From G963665085 sp963665085 (GTDB lineage Bacteria; Bacteroidota; Bacteroidia; Bacteroidales; JAAAOM01), in assembly GCA_963665085.2 (NCBI GenBank), contig CAXXXS010000001.1, positions 1,054,001 to 1,118,000 of the forward strand: a stretch of DNA of 64,000 nucleotides. Reading direction: 5' to 3'. The position numbers and the translations under genes are program-made. The first letter of the stretch is position 1. Every line of letters begins with the position of its first letter. Below, piece by piece: positions 1 to 8,834 of the stretch. The notes under the pieces are model-generated. The model saw nothing but the letters and a program-made list of their open reading frames with translations. It was not told where the DNA came from and made no database searches.

Positions 1-987
1 ATTGATCATCTTTATTTGGATCCTCACGTAGAAAACAGAAATTTTGTATTACACTATGCAGATTTAACTGACTCTACGAACTTAATCAGAATTATTCAAG
101 AAATTCAGCCAGATGAAATTTATAATCTTGCTGCAATGAGCCATGTCCAGGTTAGTTTTGATACTCCTGAATATACTGCTAATGCAGACGGCATAGGAAC
201 ATTAAGAATACTTGAAGCAATACGAATTCTTGGATTAACTGAAAAAACAAGAATGTACCAGGCATCAACAAGTGAATTATATGGATTGGTACAAGAAGTT
301 CCTCAATCAGAAAAAACTCCTTTTTATCCAAGAAGTCCATATGGTGTAGCCAAATTATACGGTTACTGGATTACCGTGAATTACCGTGAAGCTTACAATA
401 TGTTTGCTTGTAATGGCATTCTTTTCAACCACGAATCGCCTATCAGGGGTGAAACTTTCGTTACAAGAAAAATTACCAGGGCTGTTGCACGTATTGCTCT
501 TGGATTACAAGATAAATTATACCTTGGGAACCTTTCTGCAAAACGTGACTGGGGACATGCCAAAGATTATGTAAAAGCAATGTACCTTATTCTTCAACAA
601 GATGAGCCAGAGGATTTTGTTATTGCTACCGGAATAACAACTGAGATCAGGGAATTTGTTAGAATGGCTTTTCTTGAAGTAGGAATCACTTTAGAATTCA
701 AAGGAAAAGATGCTGATGAAAAAGCTTATGTTGTTGAATGTACCAATCCTGAGTTCCAATTAGAAAAAGGAAAACAGGTTCTTGAAGTTGATCCAAGGTA
801 TTTTAGGCCTACCGAGGTTGATCTATTAATTGGTGACCCAACAAAAGCAAAAACAAAATTAAACTGGGAGCCTAAATATGATCTTAGTGGTCTTGTACAA
901 GATATGATCCAATCAGATATTAAAGTGATGCAAAAACAACAATATCTTAAAAATGGTGGCTACCAGATAATGAATTATTTCGAATAA
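1..987 (+). CDS. gmd: GDP-mannose 4,6-dehydratase, 5' end outside window
   Basis: Converts GDP-D-mannose to GDP-4-keto-6-deoxy-D-mannose, the first step to GDP-L-fucose, in the cytoplasm. The frame is open from base 1 (I-D-H-L-Y before D-P-H-V), so the roughly 45 N-terminal residues with the Rossmann glycine motif lie upstream. Visible extended-SDR features are STSELYG near base 270 and the catalytic Tyr-Lys pair in SPYGVAKLYGYW near base 335, followed by NHESPIRGETFVTRKI, which is typical of Gmd. The TTG at 16 is an internal codon, not the start. The next gene, 16 bases downstream on the same strand, is the fucose synthase that uses the product, so the two form a pair. They stand on the strand opposite to the large polysaccharide locus but presumably feed it. 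Family identity is very secure. Confidence 0.96.
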   Translation: MDHLYLDPHVENRNFVLHYADLTDSTNLIRIIQEIQPDEIYNLAAMSHVQVSFDTPEYTANADGIGTLRILEAIRILGLTEKTRMYQASTSELYGLVQEVPQSEKTPFYPRSPYGVAKLYGYWITVNYREAYNMFACNGILFNHESPIRGETFVTRKITRAVARIALGLQDKLYLGNLSAKRDWGHAKDYVKAMYLILQQDEPEDFVIATGITTEIREFVRMAFLEVGITLEFKGKDADEKAYVVECTNPEFQLEKGKQVLEVDPRYFRPTEVDLLIGDPTKAKTKLNWEPKYDLSGLVQDMIQSDIKVMQKQQYLKNGGYQIMNYFE

Positions 988-1003
988 GAAAAGATTTTAT
1001 TTA

Positions 1004-2173
1004 ATGCAAAAAACAGATAAAATATTCATTGCCGGGGGTACTGGCATGGTAGGAAGCGCGATAATCCGAAATTTACAAAATAAAGGATATACCAATCTTA
1101 TTGCTTCTTACCATTCTCGTAAACCCAAGTATGATGAAGGCCTGAATTCCGTAGAAACAATTCAAATAGATTTACTTGACAGCAATGCTGTCAAGTCTTT
1201 TTTTGAATTAAAAAAACCTGATTATGTTGTTTTAGCTGCCGCCAAAGTTGGCGGAATTATGGCAAATAACATATACAGGGCACAATTCTTATATGAGAAT
1301 TTACAGATACAAAATAATATCATACATAACAGCTATTTGAATGGTGTTAAAAAACTTCTTTTCTTAGGAAGTTCATGCATCTATCCAAAAAATGCCCCTC
1401 AACCATTAAAAGAAGAATATCTATTAACAGATACTCTTGAGTATACAAATGAACCTTATGCTATTGCAAAAATTGCAGGGATAAAAACATGTGAAAGTTA
1501 CAATTTGCAGTACGGAACTAATTATATTTCTGTAATGCCAACGAATTTATACGGCCCAAACGATAATTACGATTTGGAAAAATCGCATGTACTCCCGGCA
1601 TTAATAAGAAAAATGCATCTTGGTAAATGTTTAATAGATAGCGATTGGGAAGCGATTAGAGATGATTTCAATAATAATCCTGTCCTAAAAGTTGATGGAA
1701 AAGCATCACAAGAAGAAATCCTGGGAGCTTTAGGTCATTTTGGAATTACATCAAATGGGGGTGAAACAAAAATAACACTCTGGGGATCAGGAAAACCGAT
1801 GCGTGAGTTTTTACATGCTGATGATATGGCTGATGCTTGTGTTTATATCCTGGAAAATATTGATTTTGATAATGACCTTCTTGGTGGTATTAAAGGCGGT
1901 ATTGATCCAAAAAATCCAAAACCAATAAATAAAGAAGTAAGAAATACCCATATCAACATTGGTACAGGTAAAGATTTAACGATACATGATTTAGCATACC
2001 TTATAAAAGATATTGTTGGTTATACGGGTGAAATTATCTGGGATGCAGAGAAACCAGACGGAACTTTCCGTAAGCTCCTAAATGTTTCTAAACTCAATAA
2101 TCTTGGTTGGAAAGAAAAATACTCATTAGAAGATGGTATAAAAATGGTATATAAAATGTATGCAGGGAATTAA
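1004..2173 (+). CDS. fcl: GDP-L-fucose synthase
   Basis: NADPH-dependent epimerase/reductase that turns GDP-4-keto-6-deoxymannose into GDP-L-fucose. The 389-residue protein opens with the cofactor loop GGTGMVG at residues 11-17. It carries the LGSSCIYP segment holding the catalytic serine and the Tyr-Lys pair in EPYAIAKIAG. WcaG-type enzymes are usually about 310-320 residues. The extra length is mainly an insertion at roughly residues 210-255 (around DSDWEAIRDDF and SQEEILGALGHFGI) and near GGIKGGIDPKNPK; longer forms like this are, as I recall, common in Bacteroidota. It directly follows gmd, so the pair makes GDP-fucose. ATG start at 1004. Confidence 0.95.
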   Translation: MQKTDKIFIAGGTGMVGSAIIRNLQNKGYTNLIASYHSRKPKYDEGLNSVETIQIDLLDSNAVKSFFELKKPDYVVLAAAKVGGIMANNIYRAQFLYENLQIQNNIIHNSYLNGVKKLLFLGSSCIYPKNAPQPLKEEYLLTDTLEYTNEPYAIAKIAGIKTCESYNLQYGTNYISVMPTNLYGPNDNYDLEKSHVLPALIRKMHLGKCLIDSDWEAIRDDFNNNPVLKVDGKASQEEILGALGHFGITSNGGETKITLWGSGKPMREFLHADDMADACVYILENIDFDNDLLGGIKGGIDPKNPKPINKEVRNTHINIGTGKDLTIHDLAYLIKDIVGYTGEIIWDAEKPDGTFRKLLNVSKLNNLGWKEKYSLEDGIKMVYKMYAGN

Positions 2174-2198
2174 TAATAATTCTCTGTTTACTTTTTTA

Positions 2199-2206
2199 TA
2201 TTTTTG
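2199..2206 (+). promoter_or_regulatory. candidate Bacteroidota -7 promoter element
   Basis: TATTTTTG matches the Bacteroidota primary-sigma -7 consensus TAnnTTTG and lies 25 bases before the ATG at 2232. No TTTG -33 box stands at the normal spacing, so this rests on one short motif. Confidence 0.35.
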
Positions 2207-2231
2207 CATCTATAAATTTTAAGATACAATT

Positions 2232-2810
2232 ATGCTTAATAAATTACTGGCAATATGCATATTGTGCTTATCCTTCTCTATAAATGCAAAATGTAATACT
2301 CCTACCTTTTCAAACAGCAATGATACCGTTGCTTTAAGTGACTTTGATAAAATAATCCGAATAGATTCCACTGAAATAATTGTACGTATAAACCGTTTTT
2401 CAAACTCTGATATATTTTATGTTTATCCCTTAAACAAAGAAGAACTTTCTATTCCGCGAAAGACAGTACACAAAATAATTTATTCAACAGGAAAAATTGA
2501 GACTCTTAATCCACTATTTAAGGAGATAGATGTTGAAGAAGAAACTATTCCATGGGAACAAGTTGAAATTTTAGATGATGTATCCCAAACAGATACACTA
2601 ATTGAAATATCTGATTTTGATGCTTTGTTTGAAAGCACAAAAATGAAAATATCAACTACCCAACTTGAGAAAAATGCCTTAATAATACTCAAGAAAAAGG
2701 CAGCAAATGCCGGAGGCAAGTATCTTCTAATTACTAATAAAATCATACATAAAGCTTATGGAGATCTTCCATCCATAGAAATGTATGGGAAAGCTTATAG
2801 GAAAAAATAA
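2232..2810 (+). CDS. small secreted protein of unknown function
   Basis: I do not recognise a named family. The 192-residue protein begins with a Sec signal peptide (hydrophobic stretch LLAICILCLSFSINA). The first half follows a pattern seen in Bacteroidota secreted proteins, where 'D-x-I-I-x-x-D-x-x-x-I-x-V-x-I' leads to 'VHKIIYSTGKIETL'. The last 50 residues (ALIILKKKAANAGGKYLLI and so on to GKAYRKK) resemble the end of YbjQ-like or DUF4156-like small domains. The frame stays open after the TAA at 2808-2810 for 50 more codons, but that downstream sequence looks like a piece of a different protein, so I take this stop as real. A candidate promoter lies just upstream. Confidence 0.6.
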   Translation: MLNKLLAICILCLSFSINAKCNTPTFSNSNDTVALSDFDKIIRIDSTEIIVRINRFSNSDIFYVYPLNKEELSIPRKTVHKIIYSTGKIETLNPLFKEIDVEEETIPWEQVEILDDVSQTDTLIEISDFDALFESTKMKISTTQLEKNALIILKKKAANAGGKYLLITNKIIHKAYGDLPSIEMYGKAYRKK

Positions 2811-3222
2811 TATGTAACAGTAGAAATCCAAAAAAAAATTATTGGAGAACTCCTTAAGCAGGGCAACATAGAAATAACTCTCACTCCCATATCAACCAAA
2901 ATACAGGAAGCAAAAATTGTTTCAACCAAATTAAAAAGAAAATATCCTTATTCCCTTGCATAAAGATGACACTGGAAATTATAAACTTGATTTAAGCAAG
3001 TACAATATTTGTGTATATGATAATGTATTTATTGCTTTGGAAAATGTCGCAGTTTATACCTCCGAAACAACAAACCCAGAATCCAAAAAGGTCTCTCCAA
3101 CAATTTATATTTCCGGAACAGCCGCAGGTTCAAGAGGACTTGTTAAAAATGTAAGTATGGGAAAATGGAAAGAGCTACCATTAACAGTTTCTCCGGGTTT
3201 TTGGGTAACAGTCCTAAATTAA
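2811..3222 (+). pseudogene. remnant of a carboxypeptidase-like-domain surface protein
   Basis: Two reading-frame pieces follow one another. The first, 2811-2963, has no start; it reads VTVEIQKKIIGELLKQGN and EITLTPISTKIQEAKIVSTK. The second, 2956-3222, is in another frame and opens only with TTG; it contains YKLDLSKYNICVYDNVFIAL and ends in GFWVTVLN. Both resemble, from memory, different parts of a Bacteroidota 'carboxypeptidase-like regulatory domain' protein: the domain end 'I-x-L-x-P-x-x-x-x-L-x-E-V-x-V' and the later 'DLSKYNI-x-V-x-x-D-F-x-x-x-L-E' segment. The segment between them is missing, so this looks like a deleted and frameshifted relic rather than a working 88-residue gene. The assignment to that family is an inference. 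It converges on cysS, whose stop is 3 bases away. Confidence 0.5.
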
Positions 3223-3225
3223 TCG

Positions 3226-4692
3226 TTACCCTAATTCCCAATCAAAACCATCTTTTTTGTCTTTAATAACAATGCCGAGTTTTGTTAATTCATCACGGAT
3301 TTTATCGGCTGTTGAATAATCTTTGTTTGCTTTAATATCCATCCTTAGATTAAGGATCATATTTATTAAATCGGATGAAAGATCATCACTGCTTGATTCT
3401 TCTTCAACCAACCCGAGAATTTCAAAAATAAATATTTGAAAAAGGGCTTTAAGTTTTTCTAATGAATCAGCATCTATCTTTTCTTTTCCATCGTTTATCG
3501 AATTGATTATACGGACTGCATCAAACAAGTAAGAAATCGCTATTGGCGTATTCAAGTCATCAGACATTGCCTCATAACATTGTTCTTCAATTTTATTTAC
3601 ATCAATAGTTGACTCTTTACCTGCTGCAATCTTTTGTAATGTTTTGTATCCCTGGAAAAGTCTTTTCAAACCTTTTTCTGACGCTTGTAAAGCTTCATTC
3701 GAAAAATCAAGTGTACTTCGGTAATGAGCCTGAAGAATAAAAAACCTAACTGTCATTGGTGAGTATGCCTGCTCAAGTTTTTCGTGGCTTCCTGCAAACA
3801 ATTCTTCTAATGTGATAAAATTCTGCAACGAACGAGCCATCTTCTGCCCGTTGATGGTTATCATGTTATTATGCATCCAATATTTAACAGCTTCCTTTCC
3901 AAATGCACCTTTAGTTTGTGCTATTTCACATTCATGGTGAGGAAACATTAAATCCATTCCACCGCCATGGATATCAAATTGTTCTCCCAGGTATTTATTT
4001 CCCATGGCAGAACATTCCAGGTGCCAGCCCGGAAAACCATCACTCCACTCCGATGGCCAACGCATAATATGTTCGGGTGATGCTTTTTTCCAAAGGGCAA
4101 AATCAAGACTGTTTTTCTTTTCGGATTGCCCGTCTAAATCTCTTGTGTTGCTTAATAAATCTTCAATCTTACGGCCTGATAATTTTCCGTAATCATTGTC
4201 CTTATCGTACTTTTCAACATCAAAATAGATTGACCCATTTGATTCGTACGCAAATCCATTTTCAAGAAGTTTACGGATTAATTGTTGTTGCTCAATTATA
4301 TGTCCAGATGCCCGTGGTTCAATACTTGGACGTTTTACATTTAATCGGTCAAGAAAAAGGTGATAACGATTTGTATAATACTGAACAACTTCCATCGGTT
4401 CAAGCTGTTCTAACCTGGCTTTTTTTGTAATCCTGTCTTCGCCTTCACCGGAGACTTCGTCTTCCAGATGTCCTACATCAGTTATATTTCTGACATATCG
4501 CATCTTGTAACCGATATGTGTGTAATACCTAAAAAGTATATCAAAAGTAATTGCCTGACGTGCATGGCCTAAATGAGGATCGCTGTAAACTGTTGGACCG
4601 CATGCATACAAACCAACATGAGGTGAATTTACAGGTTCAAAAACTTCTTTTTTCTTTGTGAGTGTGTTGTAAATTAAAGTCTGTCGAGGCAT
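3226..4692 (-). CDS. cysS: cysteinyl-tRNA synthetase
   Basis: Class I aminoacyl-tRNA synthetase that charges tRNA-Cys with cysteine in the cytosol. Of 488 residues, normal for the family. The HIGH signature appears as HLGH at residues 40-43 after CGPTVYSDP, with C31 as the first zinc ligand. Other zinc-site residues appear in WHLECSAMG and FPHHECEIAQ. The second ATP signature is KMARS (usual KMSKS). Clear ATG start at 4692 with the N-terminus MPRQTLIYNTLTKKKE. The gene stands alone between a convergent remnant and the upstream patatin gene, and a candidate -7 element lies at 4718-4725. Confidence 0.97.
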   Translation of the reverse strand: MPRQTLIYNTLTKKKEVFEPVNSPHVGLYACGPTVYSDPHLGHARQAITFDILFRYYTHIGYKMRYVRNITDVGHLEDEVSGEGEDRITKKARLEQLEPMEVVQYYTNRYHLFLDRLNVKRPSIEPRASGHIIEQQQLIRKLLENGFAYESNGSIYFDVEKYDKDNDYGKLSGRKIEDLLSNTRDLDGQSEKKNSLDFALWKKASPEHIMRWPSEWSDGFPGWHLECSAMGNKYLGEQFDIHGGGMDLMFPHHECEIAQTKGAFGKEAVKYWMHNNMITINGQKMARSLQNFITLEELFAGSHEKLEQAYSPMTVRFFILQAHYRSTLDFSNEALQASEKGLKRLFQGYKTLQKIAAGKESTIDVNKIEEQCYEAMSDDLNTPIAISYLFDAVRIINSINDGKEKIDADSLEKLKALFQIFIFEILGLVEEESSSDDLSSDLINMILNLRMDIKANKDYSTADKIRDELTKLGIVIKDKKDGFDWELG

Positions 4693-4717
4693 TTTACTTC
4701 TTTTTTAATAAAGTTTA

Positions 4718-4725
4718 CAAAGTTA
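4718..4725 (-). promoter_or_regulatory. candidate -7 element before cysS
   Basis: Read on the minus strand this is TAACTTTG, a match to TAnnTTTG, placed 26 bases before the cysS ATG and inside the short gap to the patatin gene. No clear -33 TTTG was found at 19-21 bases. Confidence 0.4.
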
Positions 4726-4728
4726 ACA

Positions 4729-5523
4729 TTAGGCACGGATTCCTTCTTTCTTTTGAGTAAGAATTTTTTTTGCTTCTGCATATCCGATATCAAACATATC
4801 TTTTGCTTTCACTAAATCCAACAAACCATAGTCCTTTAATCCAAGGGGTTCTATAAAAATATCAATATTATCTTTTTTGAATTCAATTCCTGCAGCAACA
4901 CTTAAATGAAATGAGCGGAATGCAATTTTTACAATTCCTTTTAAATTCTTCTCTTCTCCAATAGGATTTACATGTACCGCAATTATTTTTTTGCATTTAT
5001 CCTGTATTGGTTCAACAGGTAAATTATCAACGATGCCTCCATCCATATAAATATCATTATTGATTTTTGCCGACTCAAACAAAACAGGAATGCTGGAGGA
5101 AGCTAAAATAGTATCTATCAGATTTCCCTTTTCAAAATATTCCCCTTTACCTGTACGCATATTTGTGGCCCCAATAATCAGGGGTGTTTCCAGATCATCA
5201 AAAGTTTTTGCCCGGAGATTTCTTTCCAATAATTTTTTTAATCCTGTAGCCCGAAGTACACCATTTTTTCGAAACCTGAATTCTGCCAGTGAAATCAATT
5301 TCTTATCCTGGAACATCTCCAGTATCTTTTCCGGAGAATTACCGTCGCAATACAATGCCCCCACAATAGAACCCGCGCTTACACCAGACACAATATCTGG
5401 TTTAATATCATTTTCTTCCAGTGCCTTTAATACACCTAGATGGGCAAATCCTCTTGCAGCACCGCCACTCAAAACGAGTCCGTATTTATATTTCGAAAAT
5501 GTTTTAAATATGTTTTTAATCAT
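4729..5523 (-). CDS. patatin-like phospholipase (RssA/YchK-like)
   Basis: Predicted serine acyl hydrolase acting on phospholipids or other acyl esters. All catalytic elements of bacterial patatins are present: the oxyanion-hole glycine loop SGGAARGFAHLGV near residue 20, the nucleophile elbow GVSAG with Ser49, and the catalytic aspartate in DGGIVDNLP. At 264 residues it matches the short cytoplasmic RssA/YchK type rather than the long outer-membrane PlpD type, and there is no signal peptide. The natural substrate cannot be told from sequence. It is transcribed away from the dehydrogenase gene at 5623, leaving a 99-base divergent gap. Confidence 0.9.
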   Translation of the reverse strand: MIKNIFKTFSKYKYGLVLSGGAARGFAHLGVLKALEENDIKPDIVSGVSAGSIVGALYCDGNSPEKILEMFQDKKLISLAEFRFRKNGVLRATGLKKLLERNLRAKTFDDLETPLIIGATNMRTGKGEYFEKGNLIDTILASSSIPVLFESAKINNDIYMDGGIVDNLPVEPIQDKCKKIIAVHVNPIGEEKNLKGIVKIAFRSFHLSVAAGIEFKKDNIDIFIEPLGLKDYGLLDLVKAKDMFDIGYAEAKKILTQKKEGIRA

Positions 5524-5622
5524 CCCAATTAAACTTTAAAAAAATATAAAATTGAACTAATTTTATAAAAAATCAATCCTGTTCACAAAAAGTTAAAACA
5601 ACGTTAACGTAAATATTATCCT

Positions 5623-6627
5623 ATGAGTACAAAAATTGCTTTTTTTGATACAAAACCGTATGATAAAGAAATTTTCGAATCCATCAACAAAAAAAATGGG
5701 TATGAAATAAAATATTTCAAATTTCACCTCAATGTTGATAATGCTATTTTAGCAAATGGGTATGATGTTGTAATAGCTTTTGTAAATGATACCATTGATA
5801 AAAACACCATTGAAAAACTACATTCCTTTGGTATAAAATTAATTGCACTTAGATGTGCTGGCTTTAACAATGTAGATTTAAAAGCGGCAAAAGACAAAAT
5901 AAAAGTTGTTCGGGTCCCTGCTTATTCCCCCCATGCAATTGCTGAACATACCGTAGCATTAATGCTTACACTAAACCGTAAAATACACCGGGCATATTTT
6001 AGGACCCGGGAAGCAAATTTTACTTTAAACGGTTTGATGGGTTTTGATCTGTACGGAAAAACCGTAGGGGTTATTGGAACAGGAAAAATCGGTAAAGAAC
6101 TGATAAAAATACTCAGCGGTTTTGGCATGAACATACTTGCCTACGATATCCATCCTGACAGAGAATTTGAGGAAAAGAACGGTTTTGAATATGTCGGCAT
6201 GGAAGCGCTTTTTGCAAATTCAGATATTATTTCTTTAAACTGCCCTTTAACAAAAGAAACGCAGTATTTAATCAACCGGCATAGCATCGAAAGGATGAAA
6301 ACAGGTGTTATGATTATTAATACCGGAAGAGGAAAACTCATTAATTCCTCAGATCTAATCAAGGGATTAAAAACCGGGAAAATTGGATGGGCAGGCCTTG
6401 ATGTTTACGAAGAAGAAAGTGAATATTTCTTTGAAGATTTATCAGATAAAATCCTTACAGACGATGTACTTGCCCGGCTCCTTACTTTTAATAATGTTAT
6501 CGTTACCTCACACCAGGGATTTTTCACAAAAGAGGCAATGCAAAATATTGCCAATACAACAATGAATAACATTAAAGCTTTTATTGAAGGAAACGAATTA
6601 AAAAACGAAGTTATATATCAAGGGTAA
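5623..6627 (+). CDS. D-2-hydroxyacid dehydrogenase (D-lactate dehydrogenase-like)
   Basis: NAD-dependent reduction of 2-keto acids to D-2-hydroxy acids; pyruvate to D-lactate is the likely reaction. The 334-residue length and motifs fit the LdhA branch of the family. The NAD loop GVIGTGKIG is near residue 150, the substrate-binding arginine is in NTGRG near 235, the acidic partner is in DVYEEE near 264, and the catalytic His is in SHQGF near 297. Fermentative D-lactate production would suit an anaerobe or facultative anaerobe, but related enzymes act on other 2-keto acids. ATG start; no obvious Shine-Dalgarno, as usual in Bacteroidota. Confidence 0.9.
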   Translation: MSTKIAFFDTKPYDKEIFESINKKNGYEIKYFKFHLNVDNAILANGYDVVIAFVNDTIDKNTIEKLHSFGIKLIALRCAGFNNVDLKAAKDKIKVVRVPAYSPHAIAEHTVALMLTLNRKIHRAYFRTREANFTLNGLMGFDLYGKTVGVIGTGKIGKELIKILSGFGMNILAYDIHPDREFEEKNGFEYVGMEALFANSDIISLNCPLTKETQYLINRHSIERMKTGVMIINTGRGKLINSSDLIKGLKTGKIGWAGLDVYEEESEYFFEDLSDKILTDDVLARLLTFNNVIVTSHQGFFTKEAMQNIANTTMNNIKAFIEGNELKNEVIYQG

Positions 6628-6670
6628 TTCTTTTTCATAACTTTAGTCCATATTAATAAGTTCGTATTAG

Positions 6671-8830
6671 ATGGCTAAGAAAAAAAGCAAAAAGAAAGGC
6701 AAAGAAAATATCTCCAGAACATCCATGACAAACCAAATCATGGGAGTATTCTATAACAATCCTTCAAAATCCTTTAATTATAAACAAGTTGCAAATCAAC
6801 TGCTTGTAAAAAGTTCAGAAGAAAAAAACCTGATTATCGAAGTTCTCCATAATCTTACAGTTAATGACGATCTCGAAGAGATTGGCCGCGGCAAATTTAA
6901 ATTGAAATCAAAAATTGGTTATATCACAGGAACCGTTGAACTTACCGATGCTGGTTATGCATTTATTCATTCCGATGAGTTCCCTGAAGATATTTTTGTC
7001 TCACAGAGGAACCTCAACCATGCGATGAACGGGGATAAAGTCCGTGTCTACCTTTTTGCCAAAAAGAAAAGCCATTATTACGAAGGAGAAGTTATTGAGG
7101 TAATCGAAAGAGCTAAAAAAACATTTACCGGTATTATAGAAATATCAAAAAATTATGCATTTCTGGTACCGGATAAAAACATGCCATTTGACTTATTTAT
7201 CCCAAAAGACAAATTAAAGGGTGCTCAAAATGGACAAAAAGCTGTTGGTAAAATCACAGACTGGCCAAAAAAAGCAAAAAATCCATTTGGTGAGATTATT
7301 GACATTCTTGGATTTGCCGGGGAGAATGATACAGAGATGCATGCTATCCTGGCAGAATATGAGTTACCTTATCATTATCCTGAAGAAATTGATTTAGAAG
7401 CCGAAAAAATAAGTGAAAAAATCACTCCCCAGGATTATAAAGAACGAAGAGATTTTAGGGATGTCCCCACACTAACTATTGACCCGCATGACGCAAAAGA
7501 TTTTGATGATGCCCTTTCATTTCAAATCCTGGATAATGGTCATTTTGAAATTGGGGTACATATTGCAGATGTTACCCATTATGTAAAACCCAAATCTCCC
7601 ATCGATATTGAAGGCCTGAATCGGGCTACTTCGGTATATTTGGTAGACAGGGTAGTTCCTATGCTACCAGAACGGTTGTCAAACTTCATTTGCTCCCTTC
7701 GTCCCCATGAGGAAAAACTTTGTTTCTCAGCAGTTTTTGAACTCAACCTTGATGCTGAAGTAATTTCAGAGTGGTTTGGCCGTACTATAATTTATTCTGA
7801 TAGACGGTTTACTTATGAAGAAGCACAGGAAATCATAGAAACCGAAGAAGGCGATATGAAAAAAGAAATCCTGATGTTAAACCAACTAGCTAAAAAACTT
7901 AGAAAACGCAGGTTTAAAAAAGGTTCTATTGCATTTGACAGGGATGAAGTAAAATTTGAGATTGATGAAAATGGAAAGCCACTAAGGGTATACTTTAAAA
8001 CCATGGCTGAATCAAACCAGCTGATTGAAGAGTTTATGCTTTTAGCGAATAAACGTGTGGCGAAATTAATTGGCCACGTTGACGATAAAAACACAAAAGC
8101 CAAAACATTTGTTTACCGTATCCATGATAAACCAGATCCAGAAAAACTTGACTCTTTTAATCTTTTTATCAAGCGTTTCGGATTAAATGTCAACACCGTT
8201 TCACCGCAAAAAATATCAGAATCACTTAATGATGTTTTAAATGATGTTAAAGGCAAACGGGAACAAAATATTGTTGAAAATCTCGCTTTACGGGCAATGG
8301 CTAAGGCAGTTTATTCAACAAAAAATATTGGCCACTACGGTTTAAATTTCAAATATTACACCCATTTCACCTCTCCTATCCGACGCTATCCGGATATGAT
8401 GGTACATCGATTATTGGACCATTACCTGAATGGAGAAAGTTCCAAGAATGCAAAAATTTATGAAAAATGGTGCCAGCATTCATCCGAAATGGAACGACGT
8501 GCAACCGATGCAGAAAGAGCTTCCATCAAATATAAACAGGTAGAATTTATGATGGATAAGGTTGGAAAAACTTTTGAGGGAGTTATTTCCGGAGTTACAG
8601 ACTGGGGTATTTACGTCGAAATTACAGAAAATAAATGCGAGGGTATGATTCCTATCCGGGAAATGGTTGATGATTTCTATGAATTAGATGATAAGAATTA
8701 TTGCCTTGTTGGAAGACGTACCCAGAAAAAATATCAATTGGGGGATACTGCAAATATTGTGATAGTAAGGGCAAACCTTGCAAGAAAACAACTTGACTTT
8801 GCTTTTGCTGATGAAGAAAATTTAGTGTAG
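6671..8830 (+). CDS. rnr: ribonuclease R
   Basis: Processive 3'-to-5' hydrolytic exoribonuclease of the RNase II/R family, able to degrade structured RNA. The domain order is complete in 719 residues. A lysine-rich N-terminus and helix-turn-helix region occupy about 1-75, cold-shock-like domains about 80-230, and the RNB nuclease core starts near residue 265. The metal-binding aspartates are in TIDPHDAKDFDDA near 270 and the family segment HFTSPIRRYPDMMVHRLLD lies near 575. A C-terminal S1 domain starts at about 635 (FEGVISGVTDWGIYVEI). The C-terminus lacks a long basic tail. It converges with the kinase gene, the two stop codons being separated by only 4 bases. Confidence 0.96.
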   Translation: MAKKKSKKKGKENISRTSMTNQIMGVFYNNPSKSFNYKQVANQLLVKSSEEKNLIIEVLHNLTVNDDLEEIGRGKFKLKSKIGYITGTVELTDAGYAFIHSDEFPEDIFVSQRNLNHAMNGDKVRVYLFAKKKSHYYEGEVIEVIERAKKTFTGIIEISKNYAFLVPDKNMPFDLFIPKDKLKGAQNGQKAVGKITDWPKKAKNPFGEIIDILGFAGENDTEMHAILAEYELPYHYPEEIDLEAEKISEKITPQDYKERRDFRDVPTLTIDPHDAKDFDDALSFQILDNGHFEIGVHIADVTHYVKPKSPIDIEGLNRATSVYLVDRVVPMLPERLSNFICSLRPHEEKLCFSAVFELNLDAEVISEWFGRTIIYSDRRFTYEEAQEIIETEEGDMKKEILMLNQLAKKLRKRRFKKGSIAFDRDEVKFEIDENGKPLRVYFKTMAESNQLIEEFMLLANKRVAKLIGHVDDKNTKAKTFVYRIHDKPDPEKLDSFNLFIKRFGLNVNTVSPQKISESLNDVLNDVKGKREQNIVENLALRAMAKAVYSTKNIGHYGLNFKYYTHFTSPIRRYPDMMVHRLLDHYLNGESSKNAKIYEKWCQHSSEMERRATDAERASIKYKQVEFMMDKVGKTFEGVISGVTDWGIYVEITENKCEGMIPIREMVDDFYELDDKNYCLVGRRTQKKYQLGDTANIVIVRANLARKQLDFAFADEENLV

Positions 8831-8834
8831 TAAC

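Noticed and set aside
2956..3222. Independent 88-residue gene
   Set aside because: The only start is TTG and its sequence resembles an internal piece of a longer protein.
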